Positions 1 through 8,911 of a stretch of 64,000 bases of DNA are shown piece after piece. The position numbers were made by a program, and so were the translations under genes. Positions within the stretch are counted from its first letter, which is position 1. Each line of letters starts with the position of its first letter. Source of the stretch: Bacteroidales bacterium (GTDB lineage: Bacteria > Bacteroidota > Bacteroidia > Bacteroidales > P3); contig JAKVOZ010000008.1 of the NCBI GenBank assembly GCA_022482545.1, positions 1-64,000 of the forward strand, in the 5' to 3' direction. The notes under the pieces are model-generated. The model had not been told where the DNA came from and did no database searches. It saw only the letters and a list, made by a program, of their open reading frames with translations.

Positions 1-262
1 CTTCTTTAAGTCCTAAACTACAAAGATCTTTTACTAATTTAACTACTTGTAATTTAGTTGCACCTGCTTCTGCTAAAACAACATCAAATGCTGTTTTTTC
101 TTCTGCAGGAGCTGCACCTGCTGCTGCTGGACCTGCTGCTACTGCTACTGCAGCTGCTGCTGGTTCTATACCATATTCTTCTTTTAATATGTCAGCTAAT
201 TCTTTAACTTCTTTTACGCTTAAATTAACTAATTGTTCTGCGAATGCTTTTAAATCTGCCAT
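1..262 (-). CDS. rplL: 50S ribosomal protein L7/L12, N-terminal part (cut by window edge)
   Basis: This is the flexible-stalk protein of the large subunit, which recruits translation factors. The reading frame starts at the ATG complementary to 260-262 and runs off the left edge. The visible product begins [20 protein letters not shown] (dimerisation domain), passes through an Ala/Gly/Pro hinge and enters the C-terminal domain ([20 protein letters not shown]). It lies 47 bp downstream of rplJ in the usual L10-L7/L12 order, and rpoB would be expected beyond the edge. Identity is clear. Only the extreme C-terminus is missing. Confidence 0.95.
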   Translation of the reverse strand, partial: MADLKAFAEQLVNLSVKEVKELADILKEEYGIEPAAAAVAVAAGPAAAGAAPAEEKTAFDVVLAEAGATKLQVVKLVKDLCSLGLKE

Positions 263-309
263 TTTATTTTTTTTGTATTAATTCGTTATTAAATATTTTT
301 TATTACCTT

Positions 310-831
310 TTATTCAGATTTCTCTGATAATGTTTGTAGAACACCTGATATAGTATTTCCACCTGATTGTAATGCTCCAATAATGTTTTTAGCAGGAGAC
401 ATCAATGCTGACATTACTTCAGCTATCAATTCATTCTTAGACTTGATTGTTGTCAACTCTGTTAAACATCTGTCTCCAATATAAAATTCTTCTTCAACGT
501 AAGCTGATTTTAAGATAGGTTTTTCTTTCTTATCTCTAAATTCTTTTATCAACTTCGCAGGAGTATTATTTACATTAGATAACATTAAAGAAGTTTGTCC
601 TTTGAATGTTGGATAAATTTCTGAAAAATCTTTATCCATACTTTCCATTGCTTTTTTCAACAATGCATTCTTAACAACCAAAAGTTTTACTTCTTTCTTG
701 AAACATAATCTTCTTAGTTTTGCTGTATCAACAGAATTTAAACCTTCCAAATCTACTACATAAATATATGGATATTTTTGTAATTCTGTACCAATATTTT
801 CTATTAGTTGTTTTTTATCTTCTTTTTTCAT
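310..831 (-). CDS. rplJ: 50S ribosomal protein L10
   Basis: L10 is the base of the ribosomal stalk, binding 23S rRNA through its N-terminal domain and L7/L12 dimers through its C-terminal helix. The 173 residues are the normal family length. The N-terminus (MKKEDKKQLIENIGTELQKY) and the segment VKNALLKKAMES are typical of L10. It follows rplA by 22 bp and precedes rplL, as in most bacteria. The gap to rplA is too short for a classical L10 autoregulatory leader, so any feedback control must act elsewhere or by translational coupling (inference). Confidence 0.96.
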   Translation of the reverse strand: MKKEDKKQLIENIGTELQKYPYIYVVDLEGLNSVDTAKLRRLCFKKEVKLLVVKNALLKKAMESMDKDFSEIYPTFKGQTSLMLSNVNNTPAKLIKEFRDKKEKPILKSAYVEEEFYIGDRCLTELTTIKSKNELIAEVMSALMSPAKNIIGALQSGGNTISGVLQTLSEKSE

Positions 832-853
832 TGATATACTTTACCTTTAAAGA

Positions 854-1549
854 TTATTTACTAATAGTTTTTGCATCTATTTTAACGCCATGACTCATAG
901 TTGAAGAAACTGATACACTTTTCATATAAGTACCTTTTGCTGTCGTTGGTTTCAATTTTTCAATCATACGTAATACCTCAAGAGCATTATCTACGATATC
1001 TTGTTCTGAAAACGACATTCTTGCTACTGATGTATGAATGATACCGAATTTATCAACTTTGAAATCTATTTTGCCGGCTTTTACTTCTTGGACTGCCTTT
1101 GCTATATCCATTGTAACCGTGCCGGTTTTTGGATTAGGCATTAAACCACGAGGGCCTAATATTCTTCCTAATGCTCCAATTTTTGGCATTACACTTGGCA
1201 TAGTTATTATTACATCGACATCCGTCCAACCGCCTTTTATCTTAGTGATGTATTCATCTAACCCAACATATTCAGCTCCGGCAGCCTTAGCTTCCTCTTC
1301 TTTATCTTGAGGACAAAGTACAAGTACGCTTTTTGTTTTTCCTGTTCCATGAGGTAATGTTACTGTACCTCTAACCATTTGATTGGCTTTACGTGGATCT
1401 ACTCCTAAACGTACATCTAAATCAAAAGAAGCATCAAACTTAGTAAAAGTAATATCTTTTACTATTTTAACAGCTTCTGATAATGTATATTCTTTTGAAG
1501 AATCGTACTTTGTTAAGGCTTCTTTTTGTTTTTTCGATTGTTTTGCCAT
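854..1549 (-). CDS. rplA: 50S ribosomal protein L1
   Basis: L1 forms the mobile L1 stalk that helps eject deacylated tRNA from the E site. The 231-residue product has the family length. It carries the signature [19 protein letters not shown] in its middle and the C-terminal segment [20 protein letters not shown]. It lies between rplK (32 bp upstream) and rplJ in the conserved minus-strand block. L1 binds its own mRNA in several bacteria, but no L1-type leader is visible in the short gap before this gene. Confidence 0.97.
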   Translation of the reverse strand: MAKQSKKQKEALTKYDSSKEYTLSEAVKIVKDITFTKFDASFDLDVRLGVDPRKANQMVRGTVTLPHGTGKTKSVLVLCPQDKEEEAKAAGAEYVGLDEYITKIKGGWTDVDVIITMPSVMPKIGALGRILGPRGLMPNPKTGTVTMDIAKAVQEVKAGKIDFKVDKFGIIHTSVARMSFSEQDIVDNALEVLRMIEKLKPTTAKGTYMKSVSVSSTMSHGVKIDAKTISK

Positions 1550-1581
1550 CTTGCAATTCTCTATTTTTATTTAATTAAGGA

Positions 1582-2007
1582 CTATTCCTTAACCGTTATT
1601 CCCATACTACGAGCTGTACCCGCAATCATATTCATTGCAGATTCAACAGTAAAACAATTTAAGTCTACCATTTTTTCTTCCGCAATAGATTTGATTTGAT
1701 CTTTTGACAAAGAAGCCACTTTTGTTCTATTTGGTTCGCCTGAACCAGATTTAAGTTTAGCTACTTCTTTCAATTGTACAGCCACAGGTGTGGTTTTTAC
1801 TACAAAATCAAAACTTTTATCAGAGTAAACAGTGATAATAACAGGAACAATTTTACCTGCTTGTTTCTGTGTTCTTGCATTAAATTGTTTACAAAACTCC
1901 ATAATGTTAACACCTTTTGCACCTAATGCTGGTCCAACTGGTGGTGAAGGATTTGCTGCTCCTCCTTTGATTTGTAGTTTAATTAATCCTGCAACTTCTT
2001 TAGCCAT
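1582..2007 (-). CDS. rplK: 50S ribosomal protein L11
   Basis: L11 organises the GTPase-associated centre of 23S rRNA and is needed for RelA-type stringent signalling and factor turnover. The 141 residues match the family length. The N-terminal proline-rich stretch [20 protein letters not shown] and the C-terminal [20 protein letters not shown] are diagnostic. It sits 51 bp after nusG, which is the usual order secE-nusG-rplK-rplA. Confidence 0.97.
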   Translation of the reverse strand: MAKEVAGLIKLQIKGGAANPSPPVGPALGAKGVNIMEFCKQFNARTQKQAGKIVPVIITVYSDKSFDFVVKTTPVAVQLKEVAKLKSGSGEPNRTKVASLSKDQIKSIAEEKMVDLNCFTVESAMNMIAGTARSMGITVKE

Positions 2008-2058
2008 TTTACTAATTGTGCGTTTAATTAAGTTATTAAATTAATTTAAGATATTTAA

Positions 2059-2604
2059 TTATTTCTCAACCTGAATGAATGATAATTCTACTGGAGTTTT
2101 TCTTCCAAATATCTTTACAATCACTTTTAGTTTTTTCTTTTCAAGATTTAACTCTTCTATTGTACCAGAAAAGTTTTTGAAAGGACCATCTATTATTTTA
2201 ACCGTTTCTCCAATAATAAAAGGATCACTTAAAGACTCATTTGTATCCATCATTTCATCAACACGGCCTAATATCCTTTTAACTTCAAAATCTTGCATAG
2301 GAACAGGTTTGCCACCTTTCTCTGCAATAAAATCAAGTACATTAGGAGTGTTTCTAATTATATGAATAACTTCTCCTTCCAAAACAGCCTCAACGAAAAC
2401 ATATCCTGGAAATAAAGTTCTTTCTTTACTAACTCTTTTACCATTGCGTACTGAGTAAACTTTTTCTGTTGGTATTAATATATTTGATACTAATTTAGCA
2501 AACATTTGATTGTGGGCTATCTCATTGTCAATATATTCTTTTGCTTTTTTCTCTTTTCCGGCTATTGCCTTAACAACATACCATCTTTTCTTTTGTTCAC
2601 TCAT
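2059..2604 (-). CDS. nusG: Transcription termination/antitermination factor NusG
   Basis: NusG binds RNA polymerase, suppresses pausing and couples transcription to Rho or the ribosome. The 181-residue protein has the NGN domain (RWYVVKAIAGKEKKAKEYID at the start, TLFPGYVFVEAVL in the middle) and a C-terminal KOW domain (IDGPFKNFSGTIEELN). There is no extra inserted domain. It lies 109 bp downstream of secE. That gap contains an AT-rich inverted repeat near 2671-2689 (TTCTTAA/TTAAGAA), but no convincing terminator or promoter. Confidence 0.96.
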   Translation of the reverse strand: MSEQKKRWYVVKAIAGKEKKAKEYIDNEIAHNQMFAKLVSNILIPTEKVYSVRNGKRVSKERTLFPGYVFVEAVLEGEVIHIIRNTPNVLDFIAEKGGKPVPMQDFEVKRILGRVDEMMDTNESLSDPFIIGETVKIIDGPFKNFSGTIEELNLEKKKLKVIVKIFGRKTPVELSFIQVEK

Positions 2605-2713
2605 TTTAAAATAAATTGAAATAATTATTTATCTAATAATAAAAATAATACTTCATTCAATATCTCAATTCTTAAATTAATTAAGAACCTGGGAAGCAAG
2701 ATATTAAATAAAA

Positions 2714-2935
2714 TTATGCCATCATTTGATACAAATACCCCAACAATCCTTTCCAAAACATTGTTGGATGTACTCCACAAGTAATATCCATTATAAATAC
2801 AATTAATGCTATAATTAATGATGCAACAAATACTACTATTGTACTATTTTGTAACTCTGCCATTGTTGGCCAAGAAACTTTATTCATCAATTCATCATAA
2901 CAACTTTTTACGTATGCAACTACTTTATTTGACAT
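2714..2935 (-). CDS. secE: Preprotein translocase subunit SecE
   Basis: SecE is the small clamp subunit of the SecYEG channel in the inner membrane. The 73-residue protein is the short single-span form common outside the enterics. An amphipathic N-terminal helix contains the hallmark YDELMNKVSWPT and is followed by one transmembrane segment (IVVFVASLIIALIVFIMDI). Position between tRNA-Trp and nusG supports the call. The short tail after the membrane span is ordinary for Bacteroidota. Confidence 0.95.
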   Translation of the reverse strand: MSNKVVAYVKSCYDELMNKVSWPTMAELQNSTIVVFVASLIIALIVFIMDITCGVHPTMFWKGLLGYLYQMMA

Positions 2936-2960
2936 ATCTTTATTATTTTATTATTTTTGC

Positions 2961-3030
2961 AGGGGAAGAGAGAGTCGAACTCCCATCAACGGTTTTGGAG
3001 ACCGCGATTCTGCCATTGAACTATTCCCCT
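2961..3030 (-). tRNA. tRNA-Trp (anticodon CCA)
   Basis: On the minus strand the 7-bp acceptor stem pairs AGGGGAA with TTCCCCT. The anticodon loop reads CTCCAAA, giving anticodon CCA, and the T loop is GTTCGAC. No CCA tail is encoded. It lies between tuf and secE, its conserved place in many bacteria. Confidence 0.95.
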
Positions 3031-3035
3031 TTGAT

Positions 3036-3067
3036 ACTAAAAGCAAGCTTTTTAACTTGCTTTTAGT
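3036..3067 (-). terminator. Hairpin between tuf and tRNA-Trp: possible terminator or processing site
   Basis: A perfect 12-bp inverted repeat, ACTAAAAGCAAG paired with CTTGCTTTTAGT around an 8-nt loop, lies downstream of tuf and just before tRNA-Trp. No uridine run follows it on the minus strand. It may therefore be a weak terminator, an mRNA 3' stabiliser or an RNase processing element rather than a strong intrinsic terminator. Confidence 0.55.
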
Positions 3068-3099
3068 GTTATTTATTATCTTATATTATTTATATTTAA

Positions 3100-4287
3100 T
3101 TAATCTAAGATTTTTGTTACTTGTCCAGCACCTACTGTTCTACCACCTTCACGGATAGCAAAACGTAAGTTTTCATTTAATGCAATTTCAGAAAGTAATT
3201 CAACTGTAATTGTCAAGTTATCTCCTGGCATAACCATCTCTCTTCCTTCTGGTAATGCTATTTCTCCTGTAACATCAGTTGTTCTGAAATAGAATTGAGG
3301 ACGATAATTATTATGGAATGGAGTATGACGACCACCTTCTTCTTTCTTTAAGATATAAACTTCAGCTTGGAATTTTTTATGAGGTTTAACTGTTCCTGGT
3401 TTAGCAATAACCATACCACGACGGATTTGCTCTTTATCTATACCTCTAAGTAATAAACCTACGTTATCTCCAGCTTCACCATCATCAAGAAGCTTACGGA
3501 ACATTTCAACACCTGTTACAGTTGATTTTAATTTTTCTGCACCCATACCAATAATATCTACTGGATCAGAAATATGAACTGTACCTGTTTCTATTCTTCC
3601 TGTTGCAACTGTACCACGTCCTGTAATAGAGAATACGTCTTCAATTGGCATTAAGAAATCTTTATCTTTATCTCTTTGTGGCAATGGAATCCATTCATCA
3701 ACAGCTTTCATTAACTCAACAACTTTATCTTCCCATTTTGGTTCTCCGTTTAAAGCTCCTAAAGCTGAACCACGAATAATTGGAGTGTTATCGCCGTCAA
3801 ATTTATAGAAATTTAACAAATCACGAATTTCCATTTCAACTAAGTCTAATAACTCTGGGTCATCAACTAAGTCAACTTTATTCATAAATACTACTATACG
3901 AGGAACACCTACTTGACGAGCTAATAAGATGTGCTCACGAGTTTGTGGCATAGGACCATCTGTTGCTGCTACAACAAGAATAGCACCATCCATTTGTGCA
4001 GCACCTGTAACCATGTTCTTTACATAGTCAGCGTGACCTGGACAGTCAACATGTGCATAGTGACGTGTTTCTGTTTGATACTCTACGTGAGCAGTGTTAA
4101 TTGTAATACCTCTCTCTTTTTCTTCTGGAGCAGAGTCAATTGAATCAAATGATTTAACCTCTGACAAACCTTTTTCTGCTAAAACTTTTGTAATTGCAGC
4201 TGTTAATGTTGTCTTACCGTGGTCTACGTGACCTATTGTACCAATGTTTACGTGTGGTTTTGAACGGTCGAATTTTTCTTTTGCCAT
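3100..4287 (-). CDS. tuf: Translation elongation factor Tu
   Basis: EF-Tu is the GTPase that delivers aminoacyl-tRNA to the ribosomal A site. The 395-residue protein shows the P-loop GHVDHGKT at residues 19-26, DCPGH at 81-85 and NKVD at 136-139, then the two beta-barrel domains ending [10 protein letters not shown]. It lies between tRNA-Gly and tRNA-Trp and is probably co-transcribed with the upstream tRNAs, since no separate TAnnTTTG promoter is obvious directly ahead of it. Codon use looks typical for a highly expressed gene of this genome. Confidence 0.98.
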   Translation of the reverse strand: MAKEKFDRSKPHVNIGTIGHVDHGKTTLTAAITKVLAEKGLSEVKSFDSIDSAPEEKERGITINTAHVEYQTETRHYAHVDCPGHADYVKNMVTGAAQMDGAILVVAATDGPMPQTREHILLARQVGVPRIVVFMNKVDLVDDPELLDLVEMEIRDLLNFYKFDGDNTPIIRGSALGALNGEPKWEDKVVELMKAVDEWIPLPQRDKDKDFLMPIEDVFSITGRGTVATGRIETGTVHISDPVDIIGMGAEKLKSTVTGVEMFRKLLDDGEAGDNVGLLLRGIDKEQIRRGMVIAKPGTVKPHKKFQAEVYILKKEEGGRHTPFHNNYRPQFYFRTTDVTGEIALPEGREMVMPGDNLTITVELLSEIALNENLRFAIREGGRTVGAGQVTKILD

Positions 4288-4384
4288 AACTATTGACTTA
4301 TTAATTGTTAATTTTTTATTTCTTTTTTATTTTACTTTTCTTTTTTAAATAAGACAACAAAAGAGTTACTTAATAGATACCTCC

Positions 4385-4430
4385 CATTTACAACGATAAG
4401 GACGAATCGAACACTCAACTCCCCCTATTT
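4385..4430 (-). pseudogene. Possible decayed tRNA (3' half) between tRNA-Gly and tuf
   Basis: The minus strand contains a T-loop-like GTTCGATTC followed by CTTATCG, which resembles the T arm and acceptor end of the tRNA-Thr nearby. The T stem no longer pairs fully and no anticodon arm or 5' acceptor strand can be found. In E. coli the equivalent position (tRNA-Gly, tRNA-Thr, tufB) holds a second tRNA-Thr. A relic of such a gene is an inference and could be chance. Confidence 0.3.
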
Positions 4431-4444
4431 TATTGCTTATTTTG

Positions 4445-4517
4445 AGCGGAAAACGGGGCTCGAACCCGCCACCTATAGCTTGGAAGGCTATCGCTCTACC
4501 AAATGAGCTACTTCCGC
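4445..4517 (-). tRNA. tRNA-Gly (anticodon TCC)
   Basis: The minus-strand acceptor stem GCGGAAG pairs with TTTCCGC. The anticodon loop CTTCCAA gives TCC, and the T loop is GTTCGAG. No CCA is encoded. It is the third member of the tRNA-Thr/Tyr/Gly cluster upstream of tuf. Confidence 0.96.
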
Positions 4518-4570
4518 ATTATGTTAATTCATAAAACATATCTTTACAAATCATTTAAAGAAAAAAATCT

Positions 4571-4655
4571 TGGTGGGAAAGAGTGGACTCGAACCACTGA
4601 ACTCCGAAGAGGACAGATTTACAGTCTGTTGCAATTGCCACTATGCGACTTTCCC
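4571..4655 (-). tRNA. tRNA-Tyr (anticodon GTA), CCA encoded
   Basis: A class II tRNA with a long variable arm. The acceptor stem GGGAAAG pairs with CTTTCCC, and the anticodon loop CTGTAAA gives GTA. Unlike its neighbours it carries a genome-encoded 3' ACCA (4571-4574). The body is 82 nt before CCA. Confidence 0.95.
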
Positions 4656-4684
4656 AAAGATCATTTGTTTTGTTTTATGATTTG

Positions 4685-4758
4685 AGCCGATAGAGGGATT
4701 TGAACCCCCGACCCGCTGATTACAAATCAGCTGCTCTGGCCAACTGAGCTACATCGGC
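4685..4758 (-). tRNA. tRNA-Thr (anticodon TGT)
   Basis: The minus-strand acceptor stem GCCGATG pairs with TATCGGC. The anticodon loop TTTGTAA gives TGT, and the T loop is GTTCAAA. It is the promoter-proximal gene of the tRNA-tuf-ribosomal protein block. No CCA is encoded. Confidence 0.96.
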
Positions 4759-4779
4759 ATCATTGTTAAATTGCGAGTG

Positions 4780-4811
4780 CAAAGATACAACGAAACTCAA
4801 TACCCACCAAA
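4780..4811 (-). promoter_or_regulatory. Bacteroidota-type promoter of the tRNA/tuf block
   Basis: On the minus strand TTTG (4808-4811) is followed after 20 nt by TATCTTTG (4780-4787), matching the Bacteroidota consensus TTTG ... TAnnTTTG. It ends about 20 nt before tRNA-Thr, so transcription would start just ahead of that gene. Confidence 0.85.
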
Positions 4812-4941
4812 TATTTCTTGACTTTTTTTTATTTTTTTTTATAACTTACTCATTTTTAAGCTAAAAAAATTAATTGATTTATCCTTATCTTATCTCTCTA
4901 TATATTTAGCTTTAATTATAGGTTTATTTAATTTGTTCTTC

Positions 4942-5088
4942 ATCATATTTTATTATCTTTTGATTCTATTCAAATGGATTGCTATTCTAATAAAATAGTT
5001 CTTGATTCTATTTTAACGGATTAAAGAACTATTTTTCTATCTCTTTATTCTATTTAAATGGATCCTTATTCTATTTTATTTATTGTTT
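4942..5088. repeat. 21-bp-period ATTCTA array, seven units
   Basis: This AT-rich gap between the divergent tRNA-Thr and outer membrane protein genes (4759-5156) contains units starting at 4942, 4963, 4984, 5005, 5026, 5047 and 5068, each exactly 21 bp apart. Most begin ATTCTATT and contain AAATGGAT or a variant; the unit at 5026 begins GAACTATTTT. Inside the array, AAAATAGTTCTT (4992-5003) is perfectly complementary to AAGAACTATTTT (5024-5035), giving a 12-bp stem with a 20-nt loop. No promoter for the gene at 5157 could be assigned with confidence. Confidence 0.85.
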
Positions 5089-5156
5089 TTTTTAAAACAA
5101 ATTAAACTTTTATTTTTTTTGTTGTCAAAATAATGTAACTAAAAAAAGAAAAACTT

Positions 5157-7697
5157 ATGCAATTTATTAAAAAAGTATTATTATTAACTATTGTTGTTAT
5201 AACATTCACACAAATAGCATATTCTCAAAACAAAGCCAACACCAAAGCCAATAAATCTATTATCACTGGCAAAATATTAGATGGTAAGACTAATGAAAGT
5301 CTTCCTTATGTTTCTGTCGCAATTTTACGTGTTAAAGATTCTACTTTAATTAATGGAGGTATCACTAATGATAAAGGAATCTTTACTATAAATAATGTAA
5401 ATTACGGAAAATATATTCTTAGATGTAGTTTCGTTGGTTATAAAGATTATTTTCAAAAAATATCTGTTAATAGTCCCAAAACAACAATTGATGACATTAA
5501 GATAAGTGTTTCTTCAGAGACTTTAGATGCTGTTAATATTACTGCAGAAAGACAAATGATGGAATACAAACTTGATAAAAGAGTGATAAACGTTGATAAG
5601 AATCTTGTTGCAACAGGTGGTACTGCTTCTGATATATTAGATAATGTGCCAAGTGTTCAAGTTGATGATGAAGGTAATCTTACTCTTAGGGGCAATTCTA
5701 ATGTTACTCTATTAGTTGATGGCAAACCTTCTCAACTTCTTGGCAATGATATTCCTTCTGTTCTTGCTCAAATACCTGCTTCTTCTGTTGAATCCATAGA
5801 AGTAATAACTAATCCAAGTGCAAAATATAATCCAGAAGGAATGAGTGGTATAATTAATATAAAACTAAAAGAGAAAGGTAATAGAGGACTAAATGGAAAC
5901 GTTAATGTAACTGCTGGTTCTGCTGTTCAAAAATATATGCCACGAGATAATTTTTCTGCTGCATTAAATTGGTCTAACAAAAAATTTGCTCTTTCTGCTT
6001 CTATTGACGGTAATTATAGCGAGAGAGGAAGAAAATATGATAACTTTAAATATATTACAAAAAATGATAGCCTTACTGATGTTGTTCGTTCAACAAGAGA
6101 TGGTAGCGACCAACATAATGGTATTGGGGCAAGATTAGGTGCTGATTGGTATATCAATCCAAAAAACACATTATCTATTTCTTTTAATACTCATTATCAT
6201 AAAAGTCCAAATGATAATGGTATTGTTTATAATACTAATTTGTTTGACAGTATGAGTTATAGAACAAATAAACAAACAATAGATGGTTCAAGCGATGGAC
6301 ATTTTAATAATTTAGGTTTAACTTATAGCAAAACATTTAAACTTAAAGATGAAGAATTTTATGCTAATGTAACATGGAATTGGGGAAACTTCAATAATAG
6401 TACTAACGAACGCTTAGAATACTATAATACTTCTATTCCGACGTATGTTAGAGACGACGAAGGGACAAGCAAATTTCATCGTGCCGTAGCTGACATTCAC
6501 TATATATATCCTTTCAGCAAGGATTCTAAACTTGAAGTAGGTTATAATCTTGAATATTCAAAAGGTCTTTCTTCTTATGATTATTATCTTAATGGTAATA
6601 GTTTTGTAGATACAGCAACAAGTTATGATTTTCATAGTGAATCTCAAATACATGCTCTTTATGCTACTTTTGGTTTTATGATAGGACAAAAACTTTCAAC
6701 ACAACTTGGATTAAGAGGTGAAATGGTTAAAAATGATTTTAATAAAGATTTAATTGTTGGTGATGATACTAAATTTAACAAAGATTACAACTCTATTTAC
6801 CCAACAATACATATATCTTATCAAATAACACCTAAACAATCTGTTCAATTATCTTATTCAAGACGTATTCGTCGTCCTGATGCTTGGACACTTTTGCCTA
6901 ATATTGATGTTTCTAATCCAGAATATGTTCGTTTTGGCAATCCTAATATTGACCCAGAATATACAGATGCTTACGAGGCTGGCTATTCTATCATGCTAAA
7001 AAAGACAACAATTTATTCTTCTTTATATTATAGAGCAACAAATAATGAGATGACAAGATTTGAGTTTTATTGGGATAAAGCAAATTGCCATAACTATGGT
7101 TTTGATTGGGCTTGGGATATTGCCGGAGGTGCTGCTAATAGCGGAAGAATCGCACAAACAACAATGAATCTTGCTCATTGCTTCAATTATGGTTTAGAAC
7201 TTATAATTGACCAAGAGATAACAAAATGGTGGAAGGCTAATATTAGCGGTAATTTCTTTGGACAAGAAGAAGATGGCACTGAATTAAACTACTCAAAAGT
7301 TAATACAATCAATTGGAACGCTAAACTAACTTCAACGATGACACTTCCAAAAGATTTAACAATACAACTTTCTGGTCAATATTATGCTCCTCAAACAACT
7401 ATTCAAGGACACAACAATGCAAGTTATTTTGCTGACCTTGCTATAAGAAAAAACATCTTAAACAAACAAGGTACTATTGCTTTGAATGTTAGAGATATTT
7501 TCAATACAAGATGTCGTGATGGCTATTCTTTTACTGACCAATATGTTTCTTTCAATCATAGAAAACCATATTCTCAATCTGTTTCAGTTAGTTTTTCTTA
7601 TCGTTTTGGACAAACACAAAATATGAAGAAGAAAGTTAAACAACAGATGGACAACAACAATAATAGTTATGGTGGTAACGATAGTGATGATATATAA
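5157..7697 (+). CDS. TonB-dependent-receptor-like outer membrane protein (OMP_b-brl_3 type)
   Basis: An 846-residue outer membrane beta-barrel protein. It has a Sec signal peptide (residues 1 to about 24, ending AYSQ) and a carboxypeptidase-like regulatory domain at about 35-115 (ITGKILDGKTNESLPYVSV). A plug-like domain at about 140-235 contains SVESIEVITNPSAKYNPEG, and a long barrel follows, ending near SVSFSYRFG. After the last strand there is a basic then Asn/Asp-rich tail (about residues 820-846). No TonB box is evident and no SusD-type partner is adjacent, so the substrate is unknown. The gene stands alone on the plus strand and is followed 3 bp later by a small nuclease-fold protein. 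Confidence 0.85.
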   Translation: MQFIKKVLLLTIVVITFTQIAYSQNKANTKANKSIITGKILDGKTNESLPYVSVAILRVKDSTLINGGITNDKGIFTINNVNYGKYILRCSFVGYKDYFQKISVNSPKTTIDDIKISVSSETLDAVNITAERQMMEYKLDKRVINVDKNLVATGGTASDILDNVPSVQVDDEGNLTLRGNSNVTLLVDGKPSQLLGNDIPSVLAQIPASSVESIEVITNPSAKYNPEGMSGIINIKLKEKGNRGLNGNVNVTAGSAVQKYMPRDNFSAALNWSNKKFALSASIDGNYSERGRKYDNFKYITKNDSLTDVVRSTRDGSDQHNGIGARLGADWYINPKNTLSISFNTHYHKSPNDNGIVYNTNLFDSMSYRTNKQTIDGSSDGHFNNLGLTYSKTFKLKDEEFYANVTWNWGNFNNSTNERLEYYNTSIPTYVRDDEGTSKFHRAVADIHYIYPFSKDSKLEVGYNLEYSKGLSSYDYYLNGNSFVDTATSYDFHSESQIHALYATFGFMIGQKLSTQLGLRGEMVKNDFNKDLIVGDDTKFNKDYNSIYPTIHISYQITPKQSVQLSYSRRIRRPDAWTLLPNIDVSNPEYVRFGNPNIDPEYTDAYEAGYSIMLKKTTIYSSLYYRATNNEMTRFEFYWDKANCHNYGFDWAWDIAGGAANSGRIAQTTMNLAHCFNYGLELIIDQEITKWWKANISGNFFGQEEDGTELNYSKVNTINWNAKLTSTMTLPKDLTIQLSGQYYAPQTTIQGHNNASYFADLAIRKNILNKQGTIALNVRDIFNTRCRDGYSFTDQYVSFNHRKPYSQSVSVSFSYRFGQTQNMKKKVKQQMDNNNNSYGGNDSDDI

Positions 7698-7700
7698 TTA

Positions 7701-8090
7701 ATGATGAGAGATAAAATATTTGACATTATAAGAAGAAGATATGTTGCCTTCACCCCAGAAGAAGAGGTAAGACAAAACACTATTCAAATTCTTATCAACG
7801 ATTTTTCTTATCCAAAGACAAGGTTTTCTGTTGAAGGACAAATAAATGTTGGCAATACAATAAGACGATATGATATTGTTGTAATGAATAAAGACAGAAA
7901 ACCTTTTATGCTAATAGAATGTAAAGCAAAAGATGTTAAACTTGACGAAAATGTTATATCGCAAGCAACATCATATAATATCACACTAAATGCTCCTTAT
8001 GTTTTAATAACTAATAATCTCACTACTGTTATTCTTCATAAAATAAATAATGAATATTTTCAAGAACAAGAAATTCCTCAAATAACATAA
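7701..8090 (+). CDS. Solo type I restriction R-subunit N-terminal-like domain protein (PD-(D/E)xK fold)
   Basis: A 129-residue protein resembling the HSDR_N_2 domain, without the helicase that follows it in HsdR. The nuclease-fold signature is visible as Glu45, Asp58 (RRYDIVV) and Glu73-x-Lys75 (LIECKAK), with a following Gln88 typical of the superfamily. Such stand-alone domains are frequent in Bacteroidota and their role is not established; the catalytic residues are intact, so nuclease activity is possible but unproven. It lies 3 bp after the outer membrane protein gene, suggesting co-transcription. Its end overlaps the end of the convergent RHS fragment. Confidence 0.75.
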   Translation: MMRDKIFDIIRRRYVAFTPEEEVRQNTIQILINDFSYPKTRFSVEGQINVGNTIRRYDIVVMNKDRKPFMLIECKAKDVKLDENVISQATSYNITLNAPYVLITNNLTTVILHKINNEYFQEQEIPQIT

Positions 8091-8911
8091 AATATAACTG
8101 CTGGCATCAAATCAAAATATTGCAAATCTACCCAATCTTCTCCATATGGTAAATAATTCAATGTCTGTGTTACTTTACCATCACCATTCGTTACGTATGA
8201 TGCACTTCCTAAATGATCACTATGATAATAGAACGCTGGCTCCTTTTCATCCTTTCCTATATAGTTATCTGCTATCACTCTGAATAAATCATTACTTTCA
8301 TAACTCTCTATCTCTGGCTCTACTTTCATACATCCATCAAACGTATGCATCACTCCATCTCTTTCTTTTCTTATCTGCTCTTCATATCCTTCTATCAAGG
8401 TTTCTACTTGTTTCTTTAAATCGTCTTCTGTTATATTATTAAATCCTCCTCCTATCTTACTACATATCCTCTTCCCTTCTTCAAAGTAATGTTTCGTGTA
8501 TCCTTTCTCATTGATTGTTATCAACTCACTCGCATATAATGTTGGGTGTTCCAATATAGGTTTACCATATTCATTCCCATTCTGTGATATATCTATCGTC
8601 TGTCCTGTAAATTTTAAGTTCCTTTCCCCTCCTGCTGTATAGTTATAATATGCACTCTCTCCTTCTCCCGTCTCTCTATATCCTTGCAATCGGTTATCCT
8701 CTGTCCAACAAAGATTCCTTTCCCTTTTCTTCTTCTCGTCTATTTGATATATCATATTACCTTTCTTATCCCATTCATAATAATCAATTGCCCCACTATT
8801 ACCATCATTTATCTTTGTTACTGCATATGGATTACTATCTTCATAATAATACTTATTAGTATAATCAACACTATATATTCCTTGTTTATTATCTATTCTT
8901 TTACTCTTCAT
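8078..8911 (-). pseudogene. RHS/YD-repeat protein fragment, truncated before the core end
   Basis: A 277-residue frame made of RHS/YD-repeat sequence (for example YYEWDKKGNMIYQIDEKKKR and YYHSDHLGSASYVTNGDG) with no signal peptide at its start. RHS proteins normally end in a conserved core followed by a variable toxin tip. Here the frame breaks right after the motif YFDLMPA and ends with seven unrelated residues, while the second RHS copy at 9492-10526 continues through the core. Both the N-terminal shell and the tip are absent, so this is most likely a displaced, inactive module. The break falls 7 bp beyond the stop codon of the gene ending at 8090. Confidence 0.75.
8098..8268. repeat. 171-bp direct repeat, copy 1 (RHS core)
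   Basis: This segment matches 10337-10507 with only scattered differences by eye. It encodes the RHS segment from the DHLGSASYVTN region to YFDLMPA. The match begins abruptly at CTGCTGGCATC and ends after ATAGTTAT, marking a recombination or duplication boundary. Confidence 0.85.

Noticed and set aside
2671-2689. AT inverted repeat between secE and nusG as a terminator
   Set aside because: The stem is short and all A/T and is not followed by a uridine tract. These genes are normally co-transcribed.
4942-5088. The dispersed ATTCTA repeat as an insertion sequence or MITE remnant
   Set aside because: Copies differ in length and unit number, have no shared terminal inverted repeats or target duplications, and are held together by 21-bp spacing rather than by a common full-length sequence.
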